From assembly GCA_947645195.1 (NCBI GenBank), contig CANSGD010000457.1, forward strand, positions 237,991-301,990: 64,000 bases of DNA, written 5' to 3'. This document shows positions 1 to 9,166 of the stretch, one piece after another. The stretch comes from Patellifolia procumbens. Lineage: Eukaryota > Streptophyta > Magnoliopsida > Caryophyllales > Amaranthaceae. The first letter of the stretch is position 1. Each line of letters starts with the position of its first letter. The notes below the pieces were generated by a model that had not been told where the DNA came from, did no database searches, and worked only from the letters and a program-made list of their open reading frames with translations. A program made the position numbers and the translations under genes.

Positions 1-2383
1 TTTGAATTAAGTTCAATCCAAGGGCTTCATATGCTTTAAATATAATTAATACCTATTCAAGGACTCAAAAAATTTTGGAAATTATTGACAACAAAATGAT
101 TTGAAAGGTTTTCATTCACCACAAATCGCCTAAGAGACTATGACGGTTTTACCCTTTGATTTGAATTGAGTTAGATCCAAGGGCTTCATATGCTTTAAAA
201 ATATCTAATACCTATTCAAGGACTCAAATTTTTTTGGTAATTATACACAACAAAATGATTTAAAAAGTTTTCATACACCACAAATCGCCTAAGAGACTAT
301 GACGGTTTTACCCTTTGATATGAAATAAGTTTGATCCAAGGGCTTCATATGATTGAAATATATCTAATAGCTATTAAAGGAGTCAAAAATATTGGGTAAT
401 TAAGCACAAAAAATGATTTGAAAGGTGTTCATACACCACATATCCCCTAAGAGACTACAACGGTTTTACCCTTTGATTTGAATTGAGATGGATCCAAGGA
501 CTTCATATGCTTTAAAAAGATATAATACCTATTTAAGGACTCAAAATTATTTGGTAATTATTCCAAACAAATTGATTTGAAAGGTGTTCATTCTCCACAA
601 ATCGCCTAGGTGACTATGATGGTTTTACCCTTTCATTTGAATTGAGTTTGATCCAAGGGCTTCATATGGTTTAAATATATCTAATACCTATTCAAGGACT
701 CAAAAATATTTTCTAATTATTAACAAACAAAATAATTTGAAAGGTGTTCATAAACCACAAATCGCCGAAGAGACTATGACGGTTTTACACTTTGATTTGA
801 AATAAGTTTAATCCAAGGGCTTAATATGATTGATATATATCTAATAACTATTCAAGGAGTCAAAAATAATTTGGTAATTAAGCACAAACAATGATTTTAA
901 AGGTGTTTATACACCAAAAATCCCCTTAGAGACTCTGACGGTTTTACCCTTTGATTTGTATTGCGTTTGATCCAAGGACTTTATATGCTTTAAATAGATC
1001 TAATACCTATTCAAGGTCACAAAAACATCTGGTAATTATTCACAACAAAATGATTTGAAAGGTATTCATTCACCACAAATCGCCTAAGAAAGTATGACGG
1101 TTTTACCCTTTGTTTTAAATTGAGTTTGATCCAAGGGATTCATATGCTTTAAATAGATCTAATACCTATTCAAGGACTAAAAATAATTGGGTAATTATTC
1201 ACAACAAATTTTTTTGAAAGGTTTTCAAACACCACAAATCGCCTAAGAGACTATGATGTTTTTACCCTTTGATTTAAATTGAGTTTGATGCAAGGGCTTA
1301 ATATGCTTTAAATATATATGCTACCTATTCAAGGTGTCAGAAATATTTTGTAATATTCACAACAAAATAATTTGAAAAGTGTTCATACACCACAAATCGC
1401 GTAAGAGACTATGACGGTTTTACCCTTTGAGTTGAATTGAGTTTGATCCAATGACTTCATATAGTTTAAATAGATCTAATACCTATTCAAGGACTCAAAA
1501 ATATTTTGTAATTATTCACAACAATATGATTTGAAAGGTGTTCATTTACCACAAATCGTCTAAGAAAGTATTACGGTTTTACGGTTTGTTTTGAATGTAG
1601 TTTGATCCAAGGGCTTCATATTCTTTAAATTTATCTAATACCTATTCAAATATTCAAAAATATTTGGTAATTATTCACAAAAAAATAATTTGAAAGGTGT
1701 TCATACACCACAAATCGCCTAAGAGACTATGACGATTTTACCCTTTGATTTGAATTAAGTTCAATCCAAGGGCTTCATATGCTTTAAATATATTTAATAC
1801 CTATTCAAGGACTCAAAAAATTTTGGAAATTATTGACAACAAAATGATTTGAAAGGTTTTCATACACTACAAATCGCCTAAGAGACAATGACGGTTTTAC
1901 CCTTTGATAAGAAATAGGTTTGATCCAAGGGCTTCATATGATTGAAGTATATCTAATACCTATTCAAGGAATAAAAAATATTTGGTAATTAAGCACAAAA
2001 AATGATTTGAAAGGTGTTCATACACCACAAATCCCTTAGAGACTATGACGATTTTACCCTTTGATTTGACTTGAGTTTGATCCAAGGACTTCATATGCTT
2101 TAAATATATATAATACCTATTCAAGGACTCAAAAATATTTGGTAATTATTCACAATAAAATGATTTGGAAGCTCTTCATTCACAAAATATCGCTTAAGAG
2201 AGTATGACGGTTTTACCCTTTGTTTTGAATTGAGTTTAATCCAAGGGCTTCATATAATTTAAGTAGATCTAATACCTATTCAAGGACTCAAAAATATTTG
2301 GTAATTATTCCCAACAAATTGATTTGAAAGGTGTTCATTCACCATAAATCGCCTAAGAGACTATGACGGTTTTACCCTTTAAT
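1..2383 (-). repeat. Satellite array, minus orientation (about 159-bp monomers)
   Basis: About 15 head-to-tail copies of a 158-160 bp AT-rich monomer. Each is recognisable by recurring blocks such as GACTATGACGGTTTTACCC, CCAAGGGCTTCATATG and ACACCACAAATCGCC. These are reverse complements of the blocks found from 2384 onward, so this stretch is the same satellite in the opposite orientation. Monomers here are more divergent from each other than in most of the window. The segment starting at base 1 recurs almost verbatim at 1749, a period of 1,748 bp or 11 monomers, so an older higher-order repeat is present. No gene is seen. Confidence 0.95.
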
Positions 2384-2407
2384 AAAATCGTCATAGGCTC
2401 TTAGGCG
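2350..2407. other. Head-to-head inversion junction of the satellite
   Basis: The satellite changes orientation here. Two 24-bp arms (2350-2373 and 2384-2407) are inverted copies with two mismatches, separated by a 10-bp spacer (ACCCTTTAAT, 2374-2383). The arms extend outward as homologous monomers in the same phase, so the potential inverted repeat runs for many hundreds of bases. Both sides break at nearly the same position in the monomer (just beside the TTTACCCTTT block). The right side begins with the variant carrying CGTCATAGGCTCTTAGG. It could be a real inversion breakpoint or a fold-back artefact of library or assembly. Confidence 0.9.
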
Positions 2408-3465
2408 ATTTGTGGTGTATGAACACCTTTCAAATCATTTGTGGTGCTTAATTACCAAATGTTTTTAACTCCTTGAATCGGTATTAGATATATTTAAATC
2501 ATATGAAGTCCTTGGATCAACCTAAATTTAAATCAAAGGGTAAAACCGTCATAGTCTCTTATGGGATTTGTGGTGTATGAACACCTTTCAAATCATTTTT
2601 TGTGCTGAATTACCAAATATTATTGACTCCTTAAATAGGTATTAGATATATTTCAATCATATGAACCCCTTGGATCAAACTTATTTTATATCAAAGGGTA
2701 AAACCGTCATAGTCTCTTATGGGATTTGTGGTGTATGAACACCTTTCAAATCATATTTTGTGCTCAATTACCAAATATTATTGACTCCTTAAATAGGTAT
2801 TAGATATATTTCAATCATATGAACCCTTTGGATCAAACTTATTTCATATCAAAGGGTAAAACCGTCATAGTCTCTCAGGCGATTTGTGGTGTATGAAAAC
2901 CTTTCACATCACTTTGTTGTGAATAATTACCAAAATAATTTGAGTCTATGAATTGGTATTAGATATATTTAAATCATATGAAGCCCTTGGATCTAACTCA
3001 ATTAAAATCAAAGGGTAAAACCATCATAGACTCTTAGGCAATTTTTTGGTTCATGAACACCTTTGAAATCATTTTTGGTGGTTAGTTACCAAATAATTTT
3101 CACTCTTTGAATTGGTATTACGTATATTTCAATCATATGAAGCCCTTGGATTAAACTTATTTCAATCAAAGAGTAAAACCGTCATAGTCTCTTAGGCGAT
3201 TTGTGGTGTATGAACATCTTTCAAATCAGTTTGTTGTGAATAATTACCAAATATTTTTGTGTCCATGAATAGGTATTAGATATATTTAAATCGTAGGAAG
3301 CCCTTGGATCTAACTCAATTCAAATCAAAGGGTAAAACAGTCATAGTCTCTTAGGCGATTTGTGGTGTATGAACACCTTTCAAATCATTTTATTGTGAAT
3401 AATTACCAAATATTTTTGAGTCCTTGAATAGGTATTAGATATATTTAAAGCATATGAAGCCCTTG
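2384..3465 (+). repeat. Satellite array, plus orientation, left of element 1
   Basis: About seven monomers of the 159-bp satellite in plus orientation. The order of variants (GGCTCTTAGG type, two TTATGGGATTTG types, the AAAACCTTTCACATCAC type, the GGCAATTTTTTGGTTC type, the GAACATCTTTCAAATCAG type, then the AAACAGTCATAG type) matches the order seen in the higher-order repeat at about 16.3-17.4 kb. The array is interrupted at 3465 by a retrotransposon. Confidence 0.95.
3461..3465. repeat. Target site duplication of element 1, left copy
   Basis: CCTTG directly before the TG of the 5' LTR. The same five bases follow the CA end of the 3' LTR at 9842-9846. In uninterrupted monomers this is the CCCTTGGATC block, so the empty site can be read in any neighbouring monomer. 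Confidence 0.95.
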
Positions 3466-4273
3466 TGATCCAAAGTCAAGCCCACTTAAAGGCTCTTTGG
3501 TTCATGAACCAGTTGCACTTGTTTTGGAAGCTCTTGGCTTTTCTCCATTTGTTCTTAAGCCCGAGTTTGTTACTTGTTTAACTTGGATGGTGGATTGAGG
3601 CGTGCATCACATTTTGAAGAGCCCAAGTTCTGTTTGGGTTTCAAGCATGATTGTAAAGGAAGCCCAAGTTCTGTTTGGATTCCTATTTAATCTATTTCTT
3701 TTTTTGTTTTATTTCAAGCTTAAAATAAAGCCTAGTGATTACTTAAGACACTAAGGCAAGTAGGCGTGTGTTTTGTGGCTGATTAGGCATGTAATTAGGG
3801 GTTATTTACAGCTCATAATTGCTGATTGCCTTCTTTGTAGCAGCCCCTTAAATGAGGCTTAATTAGGGCATGAATTAAGGAGTTTTGTCACTCCTCAAAG
3901 CCATTCCTCTTAGGACGTTTTTAGGGTGTTTCAGCTCCTCCTTTGCTGCTCCTTATCTCTATATAAGGAGAGAAAATGATAATAGAAAGCAGATTTGAGT
4001 TTTGATAAAAAAAACCTTTGTGTTATAGTTTTTACTTTGAGTTTGTCTCAAGTATTGCTAACCCTTATTACTTTGAGTGAGTCTTGAGTGATAAGCCTAG
4101 GAGAGATTGAGTGAGTCTTATCTCTGACCTAGAACCCCAAAACATTGAGTGTGTTCTTGTGTTTTGGAACTATTTCTTGTTTCGAGTGATTTCTTTTTAA
4201 AGTGAGTGTTCTATTGTTCGTAAGTTTAGAATCATCATCCAATCCTTTGGAGGGTGATTTTAGATTCACATCA
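3466..4273 (+). repeat. 5' LTR of element 1
   Basis: 808 bp, starting TGATCCAAAG and ending GATTCACATCA, identical by eye to 9034-9841 except G at 3569 (T at 9137). The first 133 bp are the copy of the polyprotein C-terminal coding sequence and stop codon and cannot be translated as a gene here. In that frame the single difference changes Phe to Val relative to both the 3' LTR and element 2, so the mutation most likely arose in this LTR after insertion. Confidence 0.97.
3960..3966 (+). promoter_or_regulatory. Probable TATA box in 5' LTR
   Basis: TATATAA, part of a short inverted repeat (CTCCTTAT at 3949-3956 and ATAAGGAG at 3963-3970). It lies about 310 bp before the LTR end, a suitable place for the U3/R promoter, with transcription expected to begin about 25-35 bp downstream. 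The same motif is conserved in the 3' LTR and in element 2. Confidence 0.65.
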
Positions 4274-4275
4274 TC

Positions 4276-4287
4276 TGGTATCAGAGC
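4276..4287 (+). promoter_or_regulatory. Primer binding site (initiator tRNA-Met)
   Basis: TGGTATCAGAGC lies two bases after the 5' LTR end. It is the complement of the 3' end of plant initiator methionine tRNA, the usual primer for minus-strand synthesis in plant Ty3/gypsy and Ty1/copia elements. Confidence 0.93.
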
Positions 4288-4744
4288 TTTGGTGAAGAAA
4301 TTCGTCGGAAAAATCGAGTTTTGGAGAAGAAATGAAACTGCCAGAATTCAACCCGTTTTTCATCCGACTTTGAAGGACCATTTCTCATCCTTCAGGAGTC
4401 CAAATTGGTTGATTCTTTTTTTCATTCTGCATAAATTTTTGTCTAGAATACTCACAGAATTTTTCATATTTTTATGAATTTTTTTGATATTAAACTGGGC
4501 ACGTTTTTCGTAACTGCACCAAAAACGGAGCAAATCTGGCACACAGAACTTCAAACGACAATTCCTCCTTCATACGGAAAGCTTTTCAAGAGTTTATTTT
4601 TTTGATTCCGCTTGAAATTTCCTGAGTGTTATTAATCTGTAAGCCTTTGAGAGTCTCAAGGCCATTTACAGTTTCGTTTTGTTGTTCAAGTTTACGGCGG
4701 TTTGCATCTTGTATTTGTAATAGTCTAGCAAAAAAAGTGAAATC
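4288..4744 (+). other. Untranslated leader between PBS and gag
   Basis: 457 bp with no convincing coding capacity. It would form the internal 5' leader of the genomic RNA, where packaging signals are expected, but no specific signal can be recognised. It ends in AGCAAAAAAAGTGAAATC directly before the gag ATG. Confidence 0.7.
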
Positions 4745-5200
4745 ATGGTTGAAGGTGATCTTGCTAGGATGTTACAAGTAATTACTGAGAAGTTGGAAAA
4801 CTTAGAGAGAAAATCAGAAGCAAATGATGAAGATAAGGCTCAACAAAAGACTAGGTTAGATGCCATGTCCGAAATGTTGATGCAAGCAAGTAGAAAACTG
4901 AATTTTCTTGAAAATGAGGATGGTGAGGTTAATACACCTAGAAACTTTGATGATGATAGGGGTTTGAAAATTGAGATGCCTGAATTTGATGGGGGACATG
5001 ATAGTGAGGCTTTTCTTGATTGGATGAGGCAAATTGAGATCGTTTTTTATTATAAGGGGTATAATGATGGGAAAAGGTTTAAACTTGCTGTCTTAAAACT
5101 CACTAAACTTGCTGCCTTATGGTATGAAAACCTCAAGTCGAATAGAAGGAGAGAAGGAAAAGAGAAGATAGACTCATGGGTTAAGTTGAAAAAAAGATGA
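4745..5200 (+). CDS. gag: Gag, N-terminal segment
   Basis: 151 codons from the ATG at 4745, the first in-frame start after the leader. Residues about 5-60 are charged and heptad-like (MLQVITEKLENLERKSEAN and onward), suggesting a coiled coil used in Gag assembly. From about residue 78 (EMPEFDGGHDSEAFLDWMRQ) begins the conserved retrotransposon Gag domain, which forms the capsid-like particle that packages RNA in the cytoplasm. The frame runs into TGA just after the A run at 5189-5195; homologous sequence continues one frame over at 5197, so this is a frameshifted Gag rather than a separate short protein. Confidence 0.88.
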   Translation: MVEGDLARMLQVITEKLENLERKSEANDEDKAQQKTRLDAMSEMLMQASRKLNFLENEDGEVNTPRNFDDDRGLKIEMPEFDGGHDSEAFLDWMRQIEIVFYYKGYNDGKRFKLAVLKLTKLAALWYENLKSNRRREGKEKIDSWVKLKKR

Positions 5201-6492
5201 GGGATAAATGGGTTAGTAAGGAGTATGAGCAAGAGCAGTACCTAAAACTTACCCACCTTTCTCAAGAAAATAACATGAGTGTGGAAGAGTACATGAAAGA
5301 GTTTGAAAAATTGTGCTTGATTTGTGATTTGCAAGAAAAGGAAACCTTTAAAATTGCTCGATTTGTTAAAGGTTTGTCCAAAGAGATAAGTAAGAAAGTA
5401 GAAGTGACTCACTATGCCACTTTTAGTGATGTTTGTAAACTTGCTTTGAAATATGAGGCACAAGCTAAGGAGGAAAAGGAGAAAGAGAAGCCCAAAACTT
5501 CTTCTTTCAAGGGTACTTCAAAATTTACTCCTTTCAACTCTAAAGGGAGTACTTTTCAAAGTAGAGCCTTTTCATCTAGTTCATCCGGTTCTAAATTTGA
5601 TAAGGGGAAAGAAAAACAAGTGATTTCACCTAGTGAGCTTGCAACTAGGAGAAAATGTTTTAAATGCCATGGGAGGGGTCATATTGCTAGTGAATGTCCT
5701 AGTAAAACTGTTTTGACCGCCACTCAATGTGCCATAATGGATGAAGAAGAACAAATGTATAATTTTGTAGTACAAGAAGAAAATGGCTATGTAGAAGATG
5801 ACTTTGAAGAAGAGATAGAACCCGAGGGTGAGTACAATATGATGGTTGTGAGGAAAGTATTGTTTAGTGAGCCTCAAGTTGATGAGAGGCAAAGAAACAA
5901 CTTGTTTCATACTAGATGCAAGATTGGAGAGAAGACTTGCAATGTGATAGTCGATGGTGGAGCTCAAACGGATGTTGTTTCATCCGAAGCTGTGAGTAAG
6001 TTGAAACTTACCACTAGAGATCATGATGAGCCTTATAAGCTCAATTGGTTGAATGATGGCAATGGTATTAGGGTGAAGAAGCAAGCTTTGGTTTCTTACT
6101 CTATTGGCAAGTTTGAAGATGAGAGATGGTGCGACATTCTTCCTATGGATGCTTGTCACTTGTTACTTGGAAGGCCATGGCAATTTGACCATGATTCGGA
6201 GCATAAAGGAAAATCTAATGTATATCTTGTAACTACCAAAGATGGTAGAAAAGTTAAATTGCTTCCCCTACCCCCTAAAGTTGCTAAGAAAGACAAAGAA
6301 AAGAGCAACTATCTTGTATCTTGTAATGAGTTCGAGAAAATAGTGGAAGAAAATGGTGGGGGGTATGCTTTGGTTGTAAGGACCAAAGACGAGAATGAGA
6401 CTACTTGCAATAACTCACCATTTTTGGATGAGTTATTGGAAGAGTTCAAAGATGTGTTCCCCAATGACTTGCCCAAGGGCCTCCTCCAATAA
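5197..6492 (+). CDS. Gag C-terminal segment, zinc knuckle and aspartic protease
   Basis: 431 codons continuing Gag after the first frameshift; the ATG at 5197 is internal, not a natural start. Residues 1 to about 95 finish the Gag domain (KWVSKEYEQEQYLKLTHLSQ and onward). A Lys/Ser-rich linker follows, then a CCHC zinc knuckle at residues 154-167 (5656-5697; CFKCHGRGHIASEC, CX2CX4HX4C) that binds RNA. The retropepsin active site is IVDGGAQTDVV with Asp253 at 5953-5955; D-G-G replaces the more usual D-S/T-G. The second protease motif LLGRPW is near residue 325. The end (FKDVFPNDLPKGL) is the typical protease/RT linker; the frame is lost at 6481-6487 and continues at about 6487 in another frame. 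Confidence 0.9.
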   Translation: MRDKWVSKEYEQEQYLKLTHLSQENNMSVEEYMKEFEKLCLICDLQEKETFKIARFVKGLSKEISKKVEVTHYATFSDVCKLALKYEAQAKEEKEKEKPKTSSFKGTSKFTPFNSKGSTFQSRAFSSSSSGSKFDKGKEKQVISPSELATRRKCFKCHGRGHIASECPSKTVLTATQCAIMDEEEQMYNFVVQEENGYVEDDFEEEIEPEGEYNMMVVRKVLFSEPQVDERQRNNLFHTRCKIGEKTCNVIVDGGAQTDVVSSEAVSKLKLTTRDHDEPYKLNWLNDGNGIRVKKQALVSYSIGKFEDERWCDILPMDACHLLLGRPWQFDHDSEHKGKSNVYLVTTKDGRKVKLLPLPPKVAKKDKEKSNYLVSCNEFEKIVEENGGGYALVVRTKDENETTCNNSPFLDELLEEFKDVFPNDLPKGLLQ

Positions 6493-6515
6493 GGGGCATT
6501 GAGCATGCCATTGAC

Positions 6516-8720
6516 TTGATTCCAGGATCACCTTTGCCCAACAAGGCTGCCTATAGGTGTAATCCGGAAGAGAGTAAGGAACTTGAAAGGCAAGTGAATG
6601 AATTGATTGAAAGAGGCTATGTGAGAGAGAGCCTTAGTCCTTGCGCGGTTCCTGCCCTCTTAGTACCAAAGAAAGATGGTACTTGGAGAATGTGTGTTGA
6701 TAGTCATTCCATTAACAACATAACCATCAAATATCGTTTTCCTATGCCTCGTTTGCAAGATATGCTAGATGAATTGAGTGGTTCCTTAGTCTTTTCCAAA
6801 ATAGACTTAAGGAGTGGATACCATCAAATGAGAGTAAGGGAGGGAGATGAGTGGAAAACGGCTTTCAAAACAAAGCAAGGGTTATATGAGTGGTTAGTTA
6901 TGCCATTTGGGCTTTGCAATGCCCCAAGCTCCTTCATGCGGTTGATGAATGAAGTCCTCCGTCCTTTCCTTAATGATTTTATTGTTGTTTACTTAGATGA
7001 CATACTTGTGTATAGTAAAAACAATGAAGATCATGTAATTCATTTGAGGAGGTTGTTTGAAAAATTGAGGGAGATGAAGTTGTATGGCAAGCTTGAGAAA
7101 TGTGTATTCATGACTCCTAGTGTTGTATTCTTAGGATACATTGTAACAGGAGAGGGGGTGCATGTAGACCCGGAAAAAGTAAAAGCTGTGCAATCATGGT
7201 TGGCTCCAACCAATGTGCATGAAGTAAGAAGCTTCCATGGACTAGCCTCCTTCTATAGGCGGTTCATCAAGAACTTCTCTACTATCATGGCTCCTATCAC
7301 CGAGTTAACAAAGAAAGGTGAGTTTAAGTGGGGTGAGAGTGCGCAAAAGGCCTTTGAGAAGGTCAAGCATATGCTTTGTAATGCTCCCATACTTGTACTT
7401 CCCGACTTTAACAAAGTGTTTGAGGTGGAGTGTGATGCTAGTGGGATTGGTATTGGTGCGGTTTTGATACAAGAGAGGAAGCCCGTGTGCTACTTTAGTG
7501 AAAAGTTAAATGGGGCTAAGCTTAACTATTCCACTTATGATCGTGAGTTCTATGCCATTGTGAGGGCTCTTGATCATTGGTCTCATTACTTAAGACCTAA
7601 GCCTTTTGTCCTTCATTCGGACCATGAGGCGCTTAAGTTCATCCATGGGCAACAAAAGTTGAACCAAAGGCAGGCTAAATGGGTGGAGTTTCTCCAAACA
7701 TTTACCTTTAGTTCAAAATATAAAGATGGAAAGAGTAATGTAGTGGCCGACGCTTTGTCTCGTCGGAACTACTTGCTTTCTATGGTGGATGCTAAGATTT
7801 TGGGTTTTGAGCAACTCAAAGAGGGCTATCAACATGATCCTGATTTTGCAAGTGAGTTCGAGAGTCCATCAAAAGAGTTTGTGCAGCAAGATGGTTACCT
7901 CTTCAAGGGTAACAAGTTGTGTGTCCCAAAGAGTGGCGTGAGGGAGTTGTTGGTGAGGGAAGTGCATAGTGGTGGTTTGGCGGGTCACTTTGGCATCCAA
8001 AAGACTCTTGATATTCTTGGTGAGCATTTCTATTGGCCAAGAATGATCAAAGATGTGACTTTGGTTGTGGAGAGATGTGCTACTTGTCAAAAAGCAAAGG
8101 GTCACTTCACCAAAGGTCTCTACACTCCTCTTCCAGTTCCAGATGCCCCATGGGAGAGTGTTAGCATGGACTTCATTGTAGGATTACCAAGAACTCAAAG
8201 GGGAAGGGATAGCATCATGGTTGTTGTAGATAGATTCTCTAAAATGGCTCACTTCATAGCTTGTAATAAAACTGATGATGCTGTAAAAGTGGCGGAAATG
8301 TACTTTAAGGAAGTTGTCAAACTTCATGGCATTCCTCGAAGTATAGTTTCGGATAGGGACTCCAAGTTTCTTAGTCACTTTTGGAGGACCCTATGGAAGC
8401 TTGTTGGTACTAAGTTGCTATTTAGCACCTCTCATCATCCCCAAACTGATGGGCAAACGGAGGTGACAAATAGAACTTTGGGTACGTTGTTGAGAGGACT
8501 TGTAAGCAAAACGCAAAAAGATTGGGACATGAAACTAGCCCATGCTGAGTTTGCTTACAATCGAGCTCATTCCTTAACTACTTCTCGCTCCCCATTTGAA
8601 GTAGTTTATGGAGTGAATCCCTTTGTGCCTATTGATCTTATTCCTATGGTTAAAGGGGATATTGTGGAGAAAGATGCTAAAAGAGGGTGGAAGCCTTTCA
8701 AAAAACCTGTGAGCAAGTGA
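6516..8720 (+). CDS. pol: Reverse transcriptase, RNase H and integrase core
   Basis: 734 open codons; homology begins a little upstream of the first ATG, so 6516 is not a real start. Reverse transcriptase occupies about residues 1-270, with YLDD at residues 159-162 (6990-7001) and upstream FSKIDLRSGYHQM. RNase H carries its acidic set at Asp307 (CDAS), Glu344 (DREF), Asp369 (HSDHEAL) and Asp412 (VADALS). Integrase has the HHCC zinc finger at His484, His491, Cys521, Cys524, and catalytic Asp552 (MDFI), Asp613 (SDRD) and Glu649 (GQTEV), with exactly 35 residues between the last two (D,D35E). All key catalytic residues are present, so this enzyme block looks functional apart from the frame breaks on either side. 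The frame is lost at the A run 8679-8682. Confidence 0.95.
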   Translation: MIPGSPLPNKAAYRCNPEESKELERQVNELIERGYVRESLSPCAVPALLVPKKDGTWRMCVDSHSINNITIKYRFPMPRLQDMLDELSGSLVFSKIDLRSGYHQMRVREGDEWKTAFKTKQGLYEWLVMPFGLCNAPSSFMRLMNEVLRPFLNDFIVVYLDDILVYSKNNEDHVIHLRRLFEKLREMKLYGKLEKCVFMTPSVVFLGYIVTGEGVHVDPEKVKAVQSWLAPTNVHEVRSFHGLASFYRRFIKNFSTIMAPITELTKKGEFKWGESAQKAFEKVKHMLCNAPILVLPDFNKVFEVECDASGIGIGAVLIQERKPVCYFSEKLNGAKLNYSTYDREFYAIVRALDHWSHYLRPKPFVLHSDHEALKFIHGQQKLNQRQAKWVEFLQTFTFSSKYKDGKSNVVADALSRRNYLLSMVDAKILGFEQLKEGYQHDPDFASEFESPSKEFVQQDGYLFKGNKLCVPKSGVRELLVREVHSGGLAGHFGIQKTLDILGEHFYWPRMIKDVTLVVERCATCQKAKGHFTKGLYTPLPVPDAPWESVSMDFIVGLPRTQRGRDSIMVVVDRFSKMAHFIACNKTDDAVKVAEMYFKEVVKLHGIPRSIVSDRDSKFLSHFWRTLWKLVGTKLLFSTSHHPQTDGQTEVTNRTLGTLLRGLVSKTQKDWDMKLAHAEFAYNRAHSLTTSRSPFEVVYGVNPFVPIDLIPMVKGDIVEKDAKRGWKPFKKPVSK

Positions 8721-9166
8721 AGAAAAGAATTGAGGAGATGAATAAGAAATACCAAGAGAGAGCAAACAAACGACGAAAGCAACCCATCTTTCAACCCGGG
8801 GATTTGGTTTGGCTTCATTTGAGGAAAGAGAGATTTCCCAAACTTCGCAAAAACAAACTCATGCCTCGTTCTGATGGTCCATTTAGAGTGACTGAAAGGG
8901 TGAATGATAGTGCTTACAAAATTGAGCTTCCTGATGAGTTGATGGGTGTTAGTGCTACGTTCAATGTGGGGGATTTGTCACCATACTTAGATGATTCAAG
9001 TTTGAGGGCAAACTCTTCAAAAGAAGGGGAGAATGATCCAAAGTCAAGCCCACTTAAAGGCTCTTTGGTTCATGAACCAGTTGCACTTGTTTTGGAAGCT
9101 CTTGGCTTTTCTCCATTTGTTCTTAAGCCCGAGTTTTTTACTTGTTTAACTTGGATGGTGGATTGA
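8687..9166 (+). CDS. Integrase C-terminal segment with GPF motif, ending inside the 3' LTR
   Basis: 159 codons continuing integrase after the third frameshift; the ATG at 8687 is created by the frame change and is not a natural start. Residues 1-60 are basic (KKRIEEMNKKYQERANKRRK), followed by PGDLVWLHLRKERFP and the GPY/F module with GPF at residues 64-66, then FNVGDLSPYLDD. No chromodomain is recognisable. The PPT is read through as KEGEN, and residues 117-159 (DPKSSPLKGSLVHEPVALVL and onward) are encoded wholly in the 3' LTR, ending at TGA 9164-9166. CRM-clade elements of group A are known for a C-terminal targeting tail (CR motif) whose coding overlaps the LTR; this tail may be its equivalent. 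Confidence 0.9.
   Translation: MEAFQKTCEQVKKRIEEMNKKYQERANKRRKQPIFQPGDLVWLHLRKERFPKLRKNKLMPRSDGPFRVTERVNDSAYKIELPDELMGVSATFNVGDLSPYLDDSSLRANSSKEGENDPKSSPLKGSLVHEPVALVLEALGFSPFVLKPEFFTCLTWMVD
9019..9033 (+). promoter_or_regulatory. Polypurine tract of element 1
   Basis: AAAAGAAGGGGAGAA lies immediately before the TG of the 3' LTR and would prime plus-strand synthesis. It is also coding (Lys-Glu-Gly-Glu-Asn of the polyprotein), because the reading frame continues into the LTR. Confidence 0.92.

Larger units (their letters stand above)
4745..9166 (+). pseudogene. gag-pol: gag-pol polyprotein gene with three single-base frameshifts
   Basis: One polyprotein reading frame of about 1,474 codons, from ATG 4745 to the TGA ending at 9166, interrupted only by three frame changes. 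They lie at the A run 5189-5195, in CTCCTCC at 6481-6487, and at the A run 8679-8682. Each fits loss of one base, and at the third site element 2 has five A's where this copy has four. There are no in-frame nonsense codons. Domain order is Gag with zinc knuckle, aspartic protease, reverse transcriptase, RNase H, and integrase with GPF motif. The last 43 codons lie inside the 3' LTR. As written the gene could not make a full polyprotein. Near-identical LTRs mean the breaks are either very recent, were copied in from a defective parent, or are sequence errors. Details of each open segment are given separately. Confidence 0.92.

Noticed and set aside
3724..3729. AATAAA in the 5' LTR as the polyadenylation signal
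   Set aside because: It lies about 230 bp upstream of the likely TATA box, so it would be in U3 and could not serve the genomic transcript end; its role is not supported.
4202..4477. 91-codon open frame across the 5' LTR end and leader
   Set aside because: It crosses the PBS and the LTR boundary, and has no similarity to known retrotransposon proteins. Chance frame.
7869..8378. Minus-strand open frames antisense to integrase, also seen opposite the element 2 integrase
   Set aside because: They are shadows of the conserved integrase coding frame and show no domain of their own.
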